From: Allostella sp. ATCC 35155
GTDB lineage: Bacteria > Pseudomonadota > Alphaproteobacteria > ATCC43930 > Allostellaceae
DNA length: 64,000 bases
Direction of reading: 5' to 3'
Assembly (NCBI GenBank): GCA_006738865.1
Contig: AP019701.1
Coordinates: 3,158,001 to 3,222,000, forward strand
A model generated the notes under the pieces. That model was not told the DNA's origin. It saw only the letters and a list, made by a program, of their open reading frames with translations, and ran no database searches. The position numbers were made by a program, and so were the translations under genes. This document shows, one piece after another, positions 25,336-33,813 of the stretch (position 1 is the stretch's first letter; each line of letters begins with the position of its first letter).

Positions 25336-26403
25336 TCAGGCGGCGCGCTGCGGCAACGGCCCGACATAAGCCGATTGCGGCCGGATGATCCGCCGGCTCT
25401 GCTCCTGCTCCAGGACATGGGCCGCCCAGCCACCGATCCGGCCGACCGCGAAGACCGCCGTGAAGAGATCGCGCGGCAGGGCCAGCGCCTCGAGCAGGAG
25501 GGCGGTGTAGAACTCGACGTTGGTGTCGAGGCCGCGCCCCTGCTTGCGCTGGGCCAGGAGGCGGATCGCCGTCGCCTCGACCGCCTCGGCGAAGCGGATC
25601 CGGTTGGTCTCGCCGCGCAGCTCGGTCACCACCCGCTTCAGCACGTCCGCCCGCGGATCGCGAACCCGGTAGACCCGGTGACCGAAGCCCATGAGCCGGT
25701 CGCCCCGCTCCAGCGCGCCGGTCAGCCAGGGCTCGATGCTCTCGCTGTCCCCGATCGCATCCAGCATGTCCAGCACCGGTCCCGGCGCGCCACCATGCAG
25801 CGGCCCCTTCAGGGCGCACACGCCGCCGACCAGCGCCGACAGCATCCCGGCCCGCGTCGAGGCGATGACGCGGGCGGCGAAGGTCGAGGCGTTCAGCCCG
25901 TGATCGGCGATCGTCACGAGATAGGTGTCGAGCGCCCGGGCATGGGCGGCCGAGGGTGCATCGCCGCGCAGCATGCGCAGGAAGTCGGCGGCGTGCCCCA
26001 GCGCTGGATCGGGGGCCAGCGCCGGCCGGCCGGCGGCACGGCGGCTGGCCGCGGCGGCCAGCACGGACGCCGCGGCGGTCGCCAGCAGATGGTGCGGCTT
26101 GGCCTCCGCGTCGGCCAACAGCGCGAGCCCGCCCCGGACGGCCTCGATCGGCGTCAGCCCGTCGAGGGCCGGCAGGCGCGGCTCCAGGATGCGGAAGGCT
26201 TCCACCCGCGCCCGTCCGAGCGCAGCGGCAATGTCGTCGACCGGAGCAAATCCCTGCCACAACAGCGCCAGTACCGCTTCGTAGCTGCGGCGACCGGCGA
26301 GCTCCTCGAGATCGAAGCCGCGCAGCACGAGCCGGCCGGCCTGTCCGTCCACATGGCTCAGCACCGTTTCCGCTGCGACGACCGCGTCGAGACCGACATC
26401 CAT
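25336..26403 (-). CDS. Citrate synthase family protein
   Basis: This 355-aa protein is a short-form citrate/2-methylcitrate synthase homologue, condensing acetyl- or propionyl-CoA with oxaloacetate. Visible active-site regions are GPLHGGAPG (first His), MGFGHRVYRVRDPRAD (second His) and TNVEFYTALLLEAL. In the last, the usual catalytic Asp (VDFY) is Glu. NASTFAARVIAST is also typical. At 355 aa it is slightly shorter than standard enzymes. It is divergent from a second, HTH-fused citrate synthase gene across an 81-bp region with a palindrome, so the pair may form a heteromer or be co-regulated. Confidence 0.9.
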   Translation of the reverse strand: MDVGLDAVVAAETVLSHVDGQAGRLVLRGFDLEELAGRRSYEAVLALLWQGFAPVDDIAAALGRARVEAFRILEPRLPALDGLTPIEAVRGGLALLADAEAKPHHLLATAAASVLAAAASRRAAGRPALAPDPALGHAADFLRMLRGDAPSAAHARALDTYLVTIADHGLNASTFAARVIASTRAGMLSALVGGVCALKGPLHGGAPGPVLDMLDAIGDSESIEPWLTGALERGDRLMGFGHRVYRVRDPRADVLKRVVTELRGETNRIRFAEAVEATAIRLLAQRKQGRGLDTNVEFYTALLLEALALPRDLFTAVFAVGRIGGWAAHVLEQEQSRRIIRPQSAYVGPLPQRAA

Positions 26404-26454
26404 GATGTCCTCCTTGATCCGTAGGGCGATGTCGCGGTGTCGCGCCGCTGGCCT

Positions 26455-26486
26455 ATATGGTCAATATTGATTATGTTGATCCATAT
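26455..26486 (+). promoter_or_regulatory. Palindromic operator candidate between divergent citrate synthase genes
   Basis: ATATGG-TCAA (26455-26464) and TTGATCCATAT (26476-26486) form an inverted repeat, with one unpaired base, around an 11-nt AT-rich centre. The whole intergenic strip is AT-rich against a very GC-rich background. It covers the probable promoter region and the start of the HTH-citrate synthase gene, so a bound regulator could control both directions. Confidence 0.55.
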
Positions 26487-27711
26487 GACAGAACCGATGC
26501 TCGATGCGGACGCGGCGGCGGCCCGTCTGGGGGTGCGGCACGCCACGCTCTATGCCTATGTCAGCCGCGGCCGGATCCGCTCGGAGCCCCATCCCACGGA
26601 CCCGCGGCGCAGCCTGTATTCGGCCGACGACGTCGATCGCATCGCCGCCATGCGGCGCCACGGACGCAGCCCGGGACGGGCCGCCGCCGGCACCCTCGAC
26701 TGGGGCCTGCCAGTGCTCGACTCGGCAATCGCACTGGTGGAGCGCGGCCGCCTCCACTACCGCGGACGGGACGCCCTGCAACTCGCGGAACGGGCGACGC
26801 TGGAGGATGTGGCGCGGCTGATCTGGGACTGCGGCGCGTTCGACCCGTTCGCAACCGCCGACCCGCCGGCCCCCGCGAAACCGCCGACCGGACCGCCGGC
26901 CGTGCGCTGCATCGCCGCCCTGGCCGCATCCGGCTTCGCCCAGTCCGAGACCTGGGCGCGCGAGCCGAAGCGATGCTGGACCGCCGCCGCCCGCCTCCTG
27001 CGCGCCGCCGCCGCTGCCGCCATCGGCGCGCCGGTCGGTTGCCGATCGATCGCAGCCGCGATCGCCGGCGCCTGGGGGACCGACGCTGCGGCCGCCGACC
27101 TCGTGCGCCGCGCGCTGGTGCTCACCGCCGACCACGAACTGAACGCCTCGACCTTCGCGGCCCGGGTCGTCGCGTCGACCGGCGCCTCGCTCGCCGCGGC
27201 CGTCGTGGCGGGAATGGCGGCCCTCACCGGCCCGCGCCATGGCGGCATGACCGAACGGGTGGCCGCCCTGCTGGACACGATCGCCGCCGAGGCCGCCGAC
27301 GGCCGCTCCGTCCGGGACGCCGTCGCCCGCCGCCTGCAGCGCGGCGAACACCTGCCCGGCTTCGGACATCCCCTCTATCCGGGCGGCGACCCGCGGGCAC
27401 GCGCACTGCTCGGCCACATGCCGGTCGATCCGCTGGCCGCGGCCGTGACGGAGGCCGTGCAGGAACTCACCGGCGTCGCCCCGAACATCGACTTCGCCCT
27501 GGTCGCGCTCGCCCGCTCCTGCGGGCTGCCGGCCGACGCCCCGTTTGCGCTGTTCCTGGTCGGCCGCACCGTGGGCTGGATCGGTCACGCGCTGGAGCAG
27601 CAGGCCACGGGAGAACTGATCCGGCCGCGGGCGCGCTATACCGGCGTCCGCGCATCACCCGCGGATGACACCGACCTGAAGGGAAAATCGCCCCATACCG
27701 GGGCAATCTGA
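26485..27711 (+). CDS. Citrate synthase with N-terminal MerR-like helix-turn-helix
   Basis: This ~408-aa protein fuses a small DNA-binding-like domain to a citrate synthase body. Residues ~8-55 (AAAARLGVRHATLYAYVSRGRIRSEP, then RRSLYSADDVDRI) have the MerR/HTH_17 pattern. The rest retains synthase blocks: ELNASTFAARVVAS, GPRHGGMTE, GFGHPLYPGGDPRA and the Asp-containing NIDFALVALA. ATG 26485 is used, but ATG 26473 is in frame and neither has a good ribosome binding site. It may be enzyme, regulator or both; a palindrome lies at its own start (26455-26486). Confidence 0.82.
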   Translation: MTEPMLDADAAAARLGVRHATLYAYVSRGRIRSEPHPTDPRRSLYSADDVDRIAAMRRHGRSPGRAAAGTLDWGLPVLDSAIALVERGRLHYRGRDALQLAERATLEDVARLIWDCGAFDPFATADPPAPAKPPTGPPAVRCIAALAASGFAQSETWAREPKRCWTAAARLLRAAAAAAIGAPVGCRSIAAAIAGAWGTDAAAADLVRRALVLTADHELNASTFAARVVASTGASLAAAVVAGMAALTGPRHGGMTERVAALLDTIAAEAADGRSVRDAVARRLQRGEHLPGFGHPLYPGGDPRARALLGHMPVDPLAAAVTEAVQELTGVAPNIDFALVALARSCGLPADAPFALFLVGRTVGWIGHALEQQATGELIRPRARYTGVRASPADDTDLKGKSPHTGAI

Positions 27712-27757
27712 CCCGGACGAAGCATCCGTGCGCTCCTGCCCAGGCAATTCGAACGAG

Positions 27758-27794
27758 TTGTCGACTGCCTTCCACTACGCTATTGTGCGCGCAC
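27758..27794 (+). promoter_or_regulatory. Putative promoter and overlapping palindrome for the RTX gene
   Basis: TTGTCG (27758-27763), a 17-nt spacer and TATTGT (27781-27786) make a reasonable sigma-70-type promoter. The perfect palindrome GTGCGCGCAC (27785-27794) overlaps the end of the -10 and the expected start site, leaving an ~83-nt leader before the GTG at 27877. Confidence 0.5.
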
Positions 27795-27876
27795 TACTAG
27801 CTGGGTGGTCCACTCGTCTGGCACGCGCCAACGAGTCCAGAATTAGATCGTTCGACGCAAGACTCTGGGGGCAGAC

Positions 27877-29577
27877 GTGGCGACTATCACCGGCAACGAC
27901 AATGCAAACACCCTGAACGGCAAGAGCGGAGCCGACTTCATCGAGGGCCTGGGCGGAAACGACCGCATCGACGCGAAGGACAAGAACGACAGCGTCTATG
28001 GCGGCAACGGCAACGATAGCATCCTCGGCGGCACGGGCGACGACACGCTCTACGGCGGGGACAACTCGTTCGTCTATGCCGACGGTGCCGACACGCTCTA
28101 TGGCGGCAAGGACGAGGATCTGCTCTACGGCGGCGAGCAGAACGACTTCATGTCGGGCGACAACGACCGCGACGCACTGTTCGGCGGCAATGGCAACGAC
28201 ACCATGCTGGGCGGCAACGGCAACGACCTGCTGTTCGGCGAGGACGGCGACGATTCGGTCAATGCCGGCAAGAACAGCGACCTCGTCTATGGCGGCACCG
28301 GCAACGACTGGCTGTTCGGCGACCATGGCGCGGACACCATCATCGGCGGCAATGGCGGCGACGTGCTGCGCGGCGGCGAGGGCCGCGACCTGCTGATCGG
28401 CTACGAGCCGGGTGCGGAGACGCAGGACGGCGGCAACTACTTCGAGGCCGGCGACAACGACGATTCGCTGTTCGGCGGCGGCGCCTTCGACACCATGTTC
28501 GGCGAACTCGGCAACGACCTCATCTACGGCGCCGAGGGCAACGACCAGATCAACGGCAACGGCGGCGAGGATTTCATCGTCGGTGGCAACGGCGCCGACT
28601 CGATCCATGGCGGCGGCGACAACGACTTCATCTTCGGCGGCGGGGGCTTCAAGGGCGACGATTCGCTGTTCGGCGCCAGCGACACGCTCTATGGCGATGC
28701 CGGCAACGACTGGATCTTCGGCAGCGAGGACAGCGTCGGCGACTATATCGACGGTGGCGACGGCGACGACTCCGTGATCGGCCTCGGCACCGGCGGGAAC
28801 GAGGTGTTCGGCGGCCAGGGCGAGGACTTCGCGTTCGGCGGCAATGGCGACGATACGGTCGATGGCGGCCAGGGCGACGACATCGTCTTCGGCGGCAACG
28901 GCGACGACCAGCTGAGCGGCGGCTCGGAGAATGACTTCGTCTGGGATTGGACTGGCAACAACACCCTCGACGGCGGCTCCGGGGACGACTTCCTCTTCGG
29001 CGGCAATGGCGACGACTCCGCCTTCGGGAACGACGGCGACGACACCGTCTTCGGCGGCAACGGCGACGACCAGCTGAGCGGCGGCTACGGCAACGACCTG
29101 CTCATGGGCGGCGACGCGAATGCGATGATGACCGGCGACGATGGCGAGGACACGTTCCTCTTCTACGTCGACACGCTGTCGCCGGGCGGCAACCCGGACA
29201 CGATCACCGACCTGTCGCTCGACGATCGCCTCGGGCTGTTCTACGACGGCCAGGAGACGAAGTCGGACGCGGTGGTGACGAACAACCCGCTGTCCGTGAC
29301 CCACAAGGACAATATCCTGGTCGCCGTCGATCAGGCCTACTCGATCAACCAGTTCGACCAGTTCCTGACGGCCGGCGACGCCGACAGCGCCAAGCCCGGC
29401 TTCTACGTCTTCTTCAACGCCTCGACGAACCAGGGCGAGATCTGGTTCGATACCAACATGACGAGCACCGACGGCGCCGTCCTGGTCGGCGTGATCGCGA
29501 ACGTCCACAGCGCCCAGGATCTCAAGAACGTGGTCAGCAAGGGCTCGTTCCTGGCCGAGGACGACTTCGTCGTCTGA
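27877..29577 (+). CDS. RTX (GGxGxD nonapeptide) calcium-binding secreted protein
   Basis: This 566-aa acidic protein consists mostly of hemolysin-type nonapeptide repeats (GGNGNDxxx, GGDGDDxxx) from residue ~5 to ~420, which wind into a Ca2+-bound parallel beta-roll outside the cell. No enzymatic domain and no N-terminal signal peptide are visible. RTX proteins are exported by type I secretion through a C-terminal signal, and the repeat-free tail (TITDLSLDDRLGLFYDG to FLAEDDFVV) fits that. No ABC/MFP/TolC export genes are in the window. The GTG start follows GGGGGCAG. A perfect 40-bp internal duplication is present. Lone promoter and terminator make it a single-gene unit. Confidence 0.9.
   Translation: MATITGNDNANTLNGKSGADFIEGLGGNDRIDAKDKNDSVYGGNGNDSILGGTGDDTLYGGDNSFVYADGADTLYGGKDEDLLYGGEQNDFMSGDNDRDALFGGNGNDTMLGGNGNDLLFGEDGDDSVNAGKNSDLVYGGTGNDWLFGDHGADTIIGGNGGDVLRGGEGRDLLIGYEPGAETQDGGNYFEAGDNDDSLFGGGAFDTMFGELGNDLIYGAEGNDQINGNGGEDFIVGGNGADSIHGGGDNDFIFGGGGFKGDDSLFGASDTLYGDAGNDWIFGSEDSVGDYIDGGDGDDSVIGLGTGGNEVFGGQGEDFAFGGNGDDTVDGGQGDDIVFGGNGDDQLSGGSENDFVWDWTGNNTLDGGSGDDFLFGGNGDDSAFGNDGDDTVFGGNGDDQLSGGYGNDLLMGGDANAMMTGDDGEDTFLFYVDTLSPGGNPDTITDLSLDDRLGLFYDGQETKSDAVVTNNPLSVTHKDNILVAVDQAYSINQFDQFLTAGDADSAKPGFYVFFNASTNQGEIWFDTNMTSTDGAVLVGVIANVHSAQDLKNVVSKGSFLAEDDFVV
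28885..28924 (+). repeat. 40-bp direct repeat, copy 1, within the RTX gene
   Basis: This 40-bp stretch, encoding VFGGNGDDQLSGG, is identical at every base to 29047-29086. The 162-bp offset equals 54 codons, that is six nonapeptide turns. Perfect identity at synonymous positions points to recent segmental duplication or gene conversion. Confidence 0.85.
29047..29086 (+). repeat. 40-bp direct repeat, copy 2, within the RTX gene
   Basis: Second copy of the 40-bp element at 28885-28924, in the same reading frame. It marks the edge of a duplicated six-repeat block in the beta-roll. Confidence 0.85.
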
Positions 29578-29601
29578 CATCGGCCAGACCCGGCACGGCG
29601 G

Positions 29602-29629
29602 AAAGGGGAGCCTCCGGGCTCCCCTTTTT
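29602..29629 (+). terminator. Rho-independent terminator after the RTX gene
   Basis: AAAGGGGAGCC (29602-29612) pairs with GGCTCCCCTTT (29617-29627) around a TCCG loop and runs into TTTTT (29625-29629). It lies 25 nt after the RTX stop and is the best intrinsic terminator in the window. Confidence 0.88.
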
Positions 29630-29775
29630 CGTGTGCCTGGAACGGGAGACCGGCGCCCGGTGCAGGGCGCCCATGTCGAATCGGCAAGGCTCCCGGCATG
29701 GCAGGGCGGGCGCGAAGCGGTATGTTGCATGTGCGAAGAACTTGCCGGCCCCTGCCGGCCGTCAGGTCACGGAAG

Positions 29776-31263
29776 ATGTCTGCCAGCGCGCACGCCGCCG
29801 AGCCCCCGCCCAAGACCCATCGCGAGATCCGCTCCACCATCTTCGGCCTGATGATGGCCATGATGCTGGCGGCGCTCGATCAGACGATCGTCGCGACGGC
29901 GATGCCGACGATCGGCCGCGACCTCGGCGACTTCCAGAACCTGCCCTGGGTCATCACCGCCTATCTGATCGCGGCCACCGCCGTCGTCCCGCTCTACGGC
30001 CGGCTGGCCGACACGCATGGCCGGCACGTCACCATGCTGTCGGCGATCGCCATCTTCGTCGTCGGATCGGTCGCCAGTGCGCTCGCGCCCTCGGTCGCGC
30101 TGCTGGCGGTGTCCCGGGCGATTCAGGGCCTGGGCGGCGGCGGGCTCGTCGCCCTCGCCCAGACGATCATCGCCGACGTCGTGCCGCCCAAGGAGCGCGG
30201 CCGCTATCAGGTCTATATCGCCAGCGTCTTCGCCGCCTCCGGCGTCGCCGGCCCGGTGCTCGGCGGCATCATCGCCGAGCACCTGCACTGGTCGGTCATC
30301 TTCTGGATCAACATCCCGGCCGGTGCGGCGGCGCTGGTCATGACCAACTCGGTGCTGCGCCGGATGCCACGGGTGCATCGCCGGCGGCCGATCGATCTCG
30401 CCGGCGCCGGCCTGATGGTGGCGGCGACGACCAGCCTGCTGCTGGCACTGAACTGGGGCGGCACCCGCCTGCCCTGGTCCTCGCCGGTGATCCTGGCGCT
30501 GCTCGTCACCTCCGGCATCTTCTGGGCCCTGTTCGTCACCCGCATCGGCACCGCGGACGAGGCGCTCATCCCGCGGGCGCTGCTGCGCAATTCGGTCGTC
30601 ATGCTCGGCATCACCTCGGCCGGGTTCGGCATGGGCACCTTCATGGGCCTGACCTTCTTCGTGCCGATCTATCTCGAATACGTCGTCGGCCTCAGCGCCA
30701 GCCAGTCGGGCCTCGCGCTGATCCCGCTGCTCGTCGGCACGGTGTCGGGCGCGATCACTTCCGGCCACGTCATGGCCCATGTCCGCCACTACAAGCGCCT
30801 GCCGATGATCGGCCTGGCCGTATCGGTCACCGCGCTCGCGGTGCTCGCGACCGCCGCGCCGAGCCTGCCGCTGTGGGCGCTCGAAATCTTCTTCGCGGCG
30901 GCCAGCTTCGGCGTCGGCACCTCCTTCCCGGTCACCACGGTCGCCATCCAGAACGCCGTCCATGCCCACATGATGGGCAGCGCCACCGCGACGATGCACT
31001 TCTTCCGCCAGCTGTCGGGCGCGCTGGTCATCGCCGGGTTCGGCGCGATCGTGCTGGGCTCGGGCGTCTCCGTCGCGCGGGGGTCGGGCGTCCGGGTCGC
31101 GCCGGAACTGGCCGCCGCCATTGCCGGCAGCTTCCACTGGGTCTTCCTCGCCGCCGCCTTCGGCGTCGCCACGGCCCTGACGGCCTTCGTCCTCATGAAG
31201 GAGCTGCCGCTCCGCGACCGCGTGTCGACCGGCCCGGAGACGGCGCCCGCCGCCGGCGACTAG
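29776..31263 (+). CDS. MFS drug/H+ antiporter, DHA2 (EmrB/QacA-like) family
   Basis: This 495-aa inner-membrane exporter has about fourteen hydrophobic segments. Motif D1 (AALDQTIVATAMPTIGRDLG) at TM1, motif A (LYGRLADTHGRH), motif B (SRAIQGLGGGG) and motif C (ASGVAGPVLGGIIAEH) all fit DHA2 pumps. ATG 29776 is chosen by homology; its ribosome binding site is weak. No membrane-fusion partner (EmrA) is adjacent. A second MFS gene follows in the same direction. Confidence 0.92.
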   Translation: MSASAHAAEPPPKTHREIRSTIFGLMMAMMLAALDQTIVATAMPTIGRDLGDFQNLPWVITAYLIAATAVVPLYGRLADTHGRHVTMLSAIAIFVVGSVASALAPSVALLAVSRAIQGLGGGGLVALAQTIIADVVPPKERGRYQVYIASVFAASGVAGPVLGGIIAEHLHWSVIFWINIPAGAAALVMTNSVLRRMPRVHRRRPIDLAGAGLMVAATTSLLLALNWGGTRLPWSSPVILALLVTSGIFWALFVTRIGTADEALIPRALLRNSVVMLGITSAGFGMGTFMGLTFFVPIYLEYVVGLSASQSGLALIPLLVGTVSGAITSGHVMAHVRHYKRLPMIGLAVSVTALAVLATAAPSLPLWALEIFFAAASFGVGTSFPVTTVAIQNAVHAHMMGSATATMHFFRQLSGALVIAGFGAIVLGSGVSVARGSGVRVAPELAAAIAGSFHWVFLAAAFGVATALTAFVLMKELPLRDRVSTGPETAPAAGD

Positions 31264-31371
31264 AGGCGACCCCTATCGCGCTGCTCGGGCCGCTGCTATT
31301 CGGGGCGGCCCGAAAACGAAGAAACGAGCCGGGGGCCGGCGACCGCCGCCCCCTCGGCCGAGAGGAAGCCC

Positions 31372-32826
31372 ATGGCGACCCCAGGCTGGCGGGAACTCTT
31401 CGGCGGCGGCCATGGCGGCCGCGCCGTCGCGCTGGCGGCCGGCGTCACGCTGCATGCCGTCAACATCTTCATCGCCTCCACCATCATGCCGTCGGTGGTC
31501 GCGGAGATCGGCGGCCTCGCCTACTACGCCTGGAACGCGACGCTCTTCATCGTCGGCTCCATCATCGGCTCGGCGCTGGCCTCCGACCTGCTCGCCCGGC
31601 GTGGCGTGCGCGGCGCCTACGGCATGGCGACCATCGCCTTCGCAGCCGGCTCGCTGCTGGCCGCCCTGGCACCCTCGATGCCCGTCCTGCTGGCCGCGCG
31701 GGGGCTGCAGGGGCTGGGCGGCGGGCTGCTCTTCGCCCTCTCCTATGCGCTGATCCGCCTCGTCCTGCCGCAGGGGCTGTGGCCGCGGGCGATCGCACTC
31801 GTCTCCGGCACCTGGGGCGTGGCCGCCCTCTCCGGCCCCTTCGTGGGCGGCGTCTTCGCCGAGATCGGCCAGTGGCGGCTGGCATTCTGGGCCGTGCTGG
31901 CCGCGACGGCCGCCTTTGCGCTGCTTTGCGCGCGCGTCCTGCCGCCCCATGCCCCGGCGCCCGCCGTCGGTCCCGCGAAGCGGTTCCCCAGCCGCCGCCT
32001 CGCCCTGCTTGCGGGGGCCGCCCTGGCGATCTCCGGGGCCAGCGTCATCCCCAGCCTCGCGGTCAACGCCGCCGGCATCGCGCTCGCCGTGCTGCTGCTG
32101 TTCGCCATGGTCCGCCTGGAACGGGCGGCGACCGTGCGGCTGCTGCCGTCGGACGCGCTGCGCCCTGCCACGCCGCTCGGCGCGGTCTATCTGACCATGG
32201 CGCTGATCACGGTCGGCACCAACGCCATCGTCTTCGTGCCGCTGCTGCTGCAGGTGCTGCACGGCCGCTCGCCGCTGGAGGCGGGCTACCTGACCGTGCT
32301 CCAGGCGCTGGGCTGGACCCTGGGCTCGCTGCTCTCGGCGGGATCGGGCTCGGCCCGAGCACGGCGGGCCATGGTGCTGGGACCGGCGGCGATGGCGCTG
32401 GGCCTCGCCCTTCTCGCCTGGCGCATGCCGATCCCGAGCGGCGGCGATCCCCTGACCGTCGCAGCGCTCGGTCTCCTGCTCGGCGTGGTCGGCCTCGGGG
32501 TCGGGGTCGCCTGGCCGCATCTCCTGACCCGCGCCATGACGGTCGCCGCGGAATCCGAGCGCAGCCTCGCCAGCTCGTCCATCTCGACGGTCCAGCTCGT
32601 CACCAGCGCCTTCGCATCGGCCATGGCGGGCGTCGTCGCCAACCTCGGCGGCATCACCGATCCGGGCGGCCCCGCCGGCGCCGCCAACGCCGCGCTCTGG
32701 CTGTTCGGCGTCTTCGCCGCCGGTCCGCTCGTCGCCGCGGCGGCCGCCGCCCTGCTGGTCCTGCCCGCCCTCAGGAGCGAAGGAACAGGATCATCGAGAG
32801 GCCGGCCAGCGCGAGCCCCAGATTGA
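31372..32826 (+). CDS. MFS transporter, DHA2-like
   Basis: This 484-aa protein has twelve to fourteen hydrophobic segments. LHAVNIFIASTIMPSVVAEIGG is a divergent D1 motif, LAARGLQGLGGGLLFALSY is motif B, and TWGVAALSGPFVGGVFAE is motif C. GAGAGGAAGCCC gives a strong ribosome binding site. It differs greatly from the preceding MFS gene, so it is not a tandem duplicate. Its 3' end overlaps a small antisense-strand membrane gene by 56 nt. Substrate unknown. Confidence 0.9.
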   Translation: MATPGWRELFGGGHGGRAVALAAGVTLHAVNIFIASTIMPSVVAEIGGLAYYAWNATLFIVGSIIGSALASDLLARRGVRGAYGMATIAFAAGSLLAALAPSMPVLLAARGLQGLGGGLLFALSYALIRLVLPQGLWPRAIALVSGTWGVAALSGPFVGGVFAEIGQWRLAFWAVLAATAAFALLCARVLPPHAPAPAVGPAKRFPSRRLALLAGAALAISGASVIPSLAVNAAGIALAVLLLFAMVRLERAATVRLLPSDALRPATPLGAVYLTMALITVGTNAIVFVPLLLQVLHGRSPLEAGYLTVLQALGWTLGSLLSAGSGSARARRAMVLGPAAMALGLALLAWRMPIPSGGDPLTVAALGLLLGVVGLGVGVAWPHLLTRAMTVAAESERSLASSSISTVQLVTSAFASAMAGVVANLGGITDPGGPAGAANAALWLFGVFAAGPLVAAAAAALLVLPALRSEGTGSSRGRPARAPD

Positions 32827-32935
32827 TGCCCCACCAGCCCTGACGGCGCTGCGCATCCGGGCGCTCGCGGTCGCGCAGCCGCTGCAGGCCCCACCAGGCG
32901 AGGAGGGCCCCGCCGCCGAGCATCGCGCCGAGCAT
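32771..32935 (-). CDS. Small two-helix membrane protein
   Basis: This 54-aa protein has two hydrophobic segments (MLGAMLGGGALLAWWGLQRL and WGINLGLALAGLSMILFL) joined by a basic loop (RDRERPDAQRRQG). ATG 32935 is chosen because GGGAG lies seven bases upstream. It sits 28 nt after the CinA-like gene on the same strand, probably in its transcript, and overlaps the convergent MFS gene by 56 nt. I do not know a function. Confidence 0.6.
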   Translation of the reverse strand: MLGAMLGGGALLAWWGLQRLRDRERPDAQRRQGWWGINLGLALAGLSMILFLRS

Positions 32936-32963
32936 GGCAGGCAGCGCTCCCGGCGGCACCGGC

Positions 32964-33731
32964 TCAGCCCTCCGCCTCGACCGGCTGGTCGCCGAGCGCA
33001 ACCATCATCTGGAAGACCTCCGCCGTCGCGTGGGCGAGGCGCACCGGATCGGTCCCCCGCAGCACGATCGCGGTTCCCGGCCGCCCCATGCGGAAGAACG
33101 GATAGCTGCCGATGTCGATATCGGCGAAGCGATCCTGGACGGCGCCGAGTTCGGCCGCCATGGCGCCCTCGGCGAGACCGCTGGTGACGGTGCGGGAGAG
33201 GACCGGCAGGCCGCCCGACAGGCGGTGCTTCACGCCCTCGAACATCGCCCGCATGATCGCCGGCACGCCTGCCAGGACGAAGACGTTGCCGATCTGGAAA
33301 CCGGGCGCGATCGAGATGGGATTGTCGATCAGCGTCGCGCCTTCGGGGGTGTTGGCCATGCGCAGCCGCGCCTCGTTGAGGCCGCCCGGCGGATAGTGCT
33401 GCTGCAGCCGCCGCACCGCCTCCGGGTTGCGCACGAGCGGCAGGCCGAAGGCCGCGGCGACGCATTCGGAGGTGATGTCGTCATGGGTCGGGCCGATGCC
33501 GCCCGTCGTGAAGACATAGTCGAACTTCGCTCGGACCTCGTTGACGGTGGCGACGATGGTCTCCTGGATGTCGGGGATGACGCGCGCCTCCATCAGCCGC
33601 ACGCCGGCCTGGTTCAGGTGCTCGGCGAGGAAGGCGAGGTTCTCGTCGCGCGTGCGGCCGGACAGGATTTCGTTGCCGATGACGAGGACGCAGGCGGTGA
33701 CGGTCTTCCGCTCGGAACTGGAATCGGACAA
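32964..33731 (-). CDS. CinA-like molybdopterin-binding domain protein
   Basis: This 255-aa protein has the MoaB/CinA N-terminal (MoCF_biosynth) fold: VIGNEILSGRTRDENLAFLAEHL, TTGGIGPTHDDITSECVAAAF and FVLAGVPAIMRAMFEG. The PncC deamidase domain of full CinA is absent, as in stand-alone alphaproteobacterial members; the end (RLAHATAEVFQMMVALGD) is family-typical. The start is decided by the ribosome binding site: AGGAGAAAGCC precedes a TTG at 33731, while no ATG fits. It may act in nucleotide or pyridine metabolism; the exact reaction is uncertain. Confidence 0.85.
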   Translation of the reverse strand: MSDSSSERKTVTACVLVIGNEILSGRTRDENLAFLAEHLNQAGVRLMEARVIPDIQETIVATVNEVRAKFDYVFTTGGIGPTHDDITSECVAAAFGLPLVRNPEAVRRLQQHYPPGGLNEARLRMANTPEGATLIDNPISIAPGFQIGNVFVLAGVPAIMRAMFEGVKHRLSGGLPVLSRTVTSGLAEGAMAAELGAVQDRFADIDIGSYPFFRMGRPGTAIVLRGTDPVRLAHATAEVFQMMVALGDQPVEAEG

Positions 33732-33813
33732 GGCTTTCTCCTGATGCCGGACTGCCGCGCCGGTTCTACCCGAGAATGCCGCGGGCCGCCTACCGGGAGG
33801 GGAGATCCCAGCC

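Noticed and set aside
27877-29300. CRISPR-like repetition
   Set aside because: The periodicity is 27 bp in coding frame and translates to GGxGxD nonapeptides. There are no constant repeats with unique spacers and no cas genes.
31286-31312. Hairpin CGGGCCGC/GCGGCCCG between the two MFS genes as a terminator
   Set aside because: The 8-bp stem has an 11-nt loop and is followed by AAAACG rather than a T-run on the + strand. It is not convincing in either direction.
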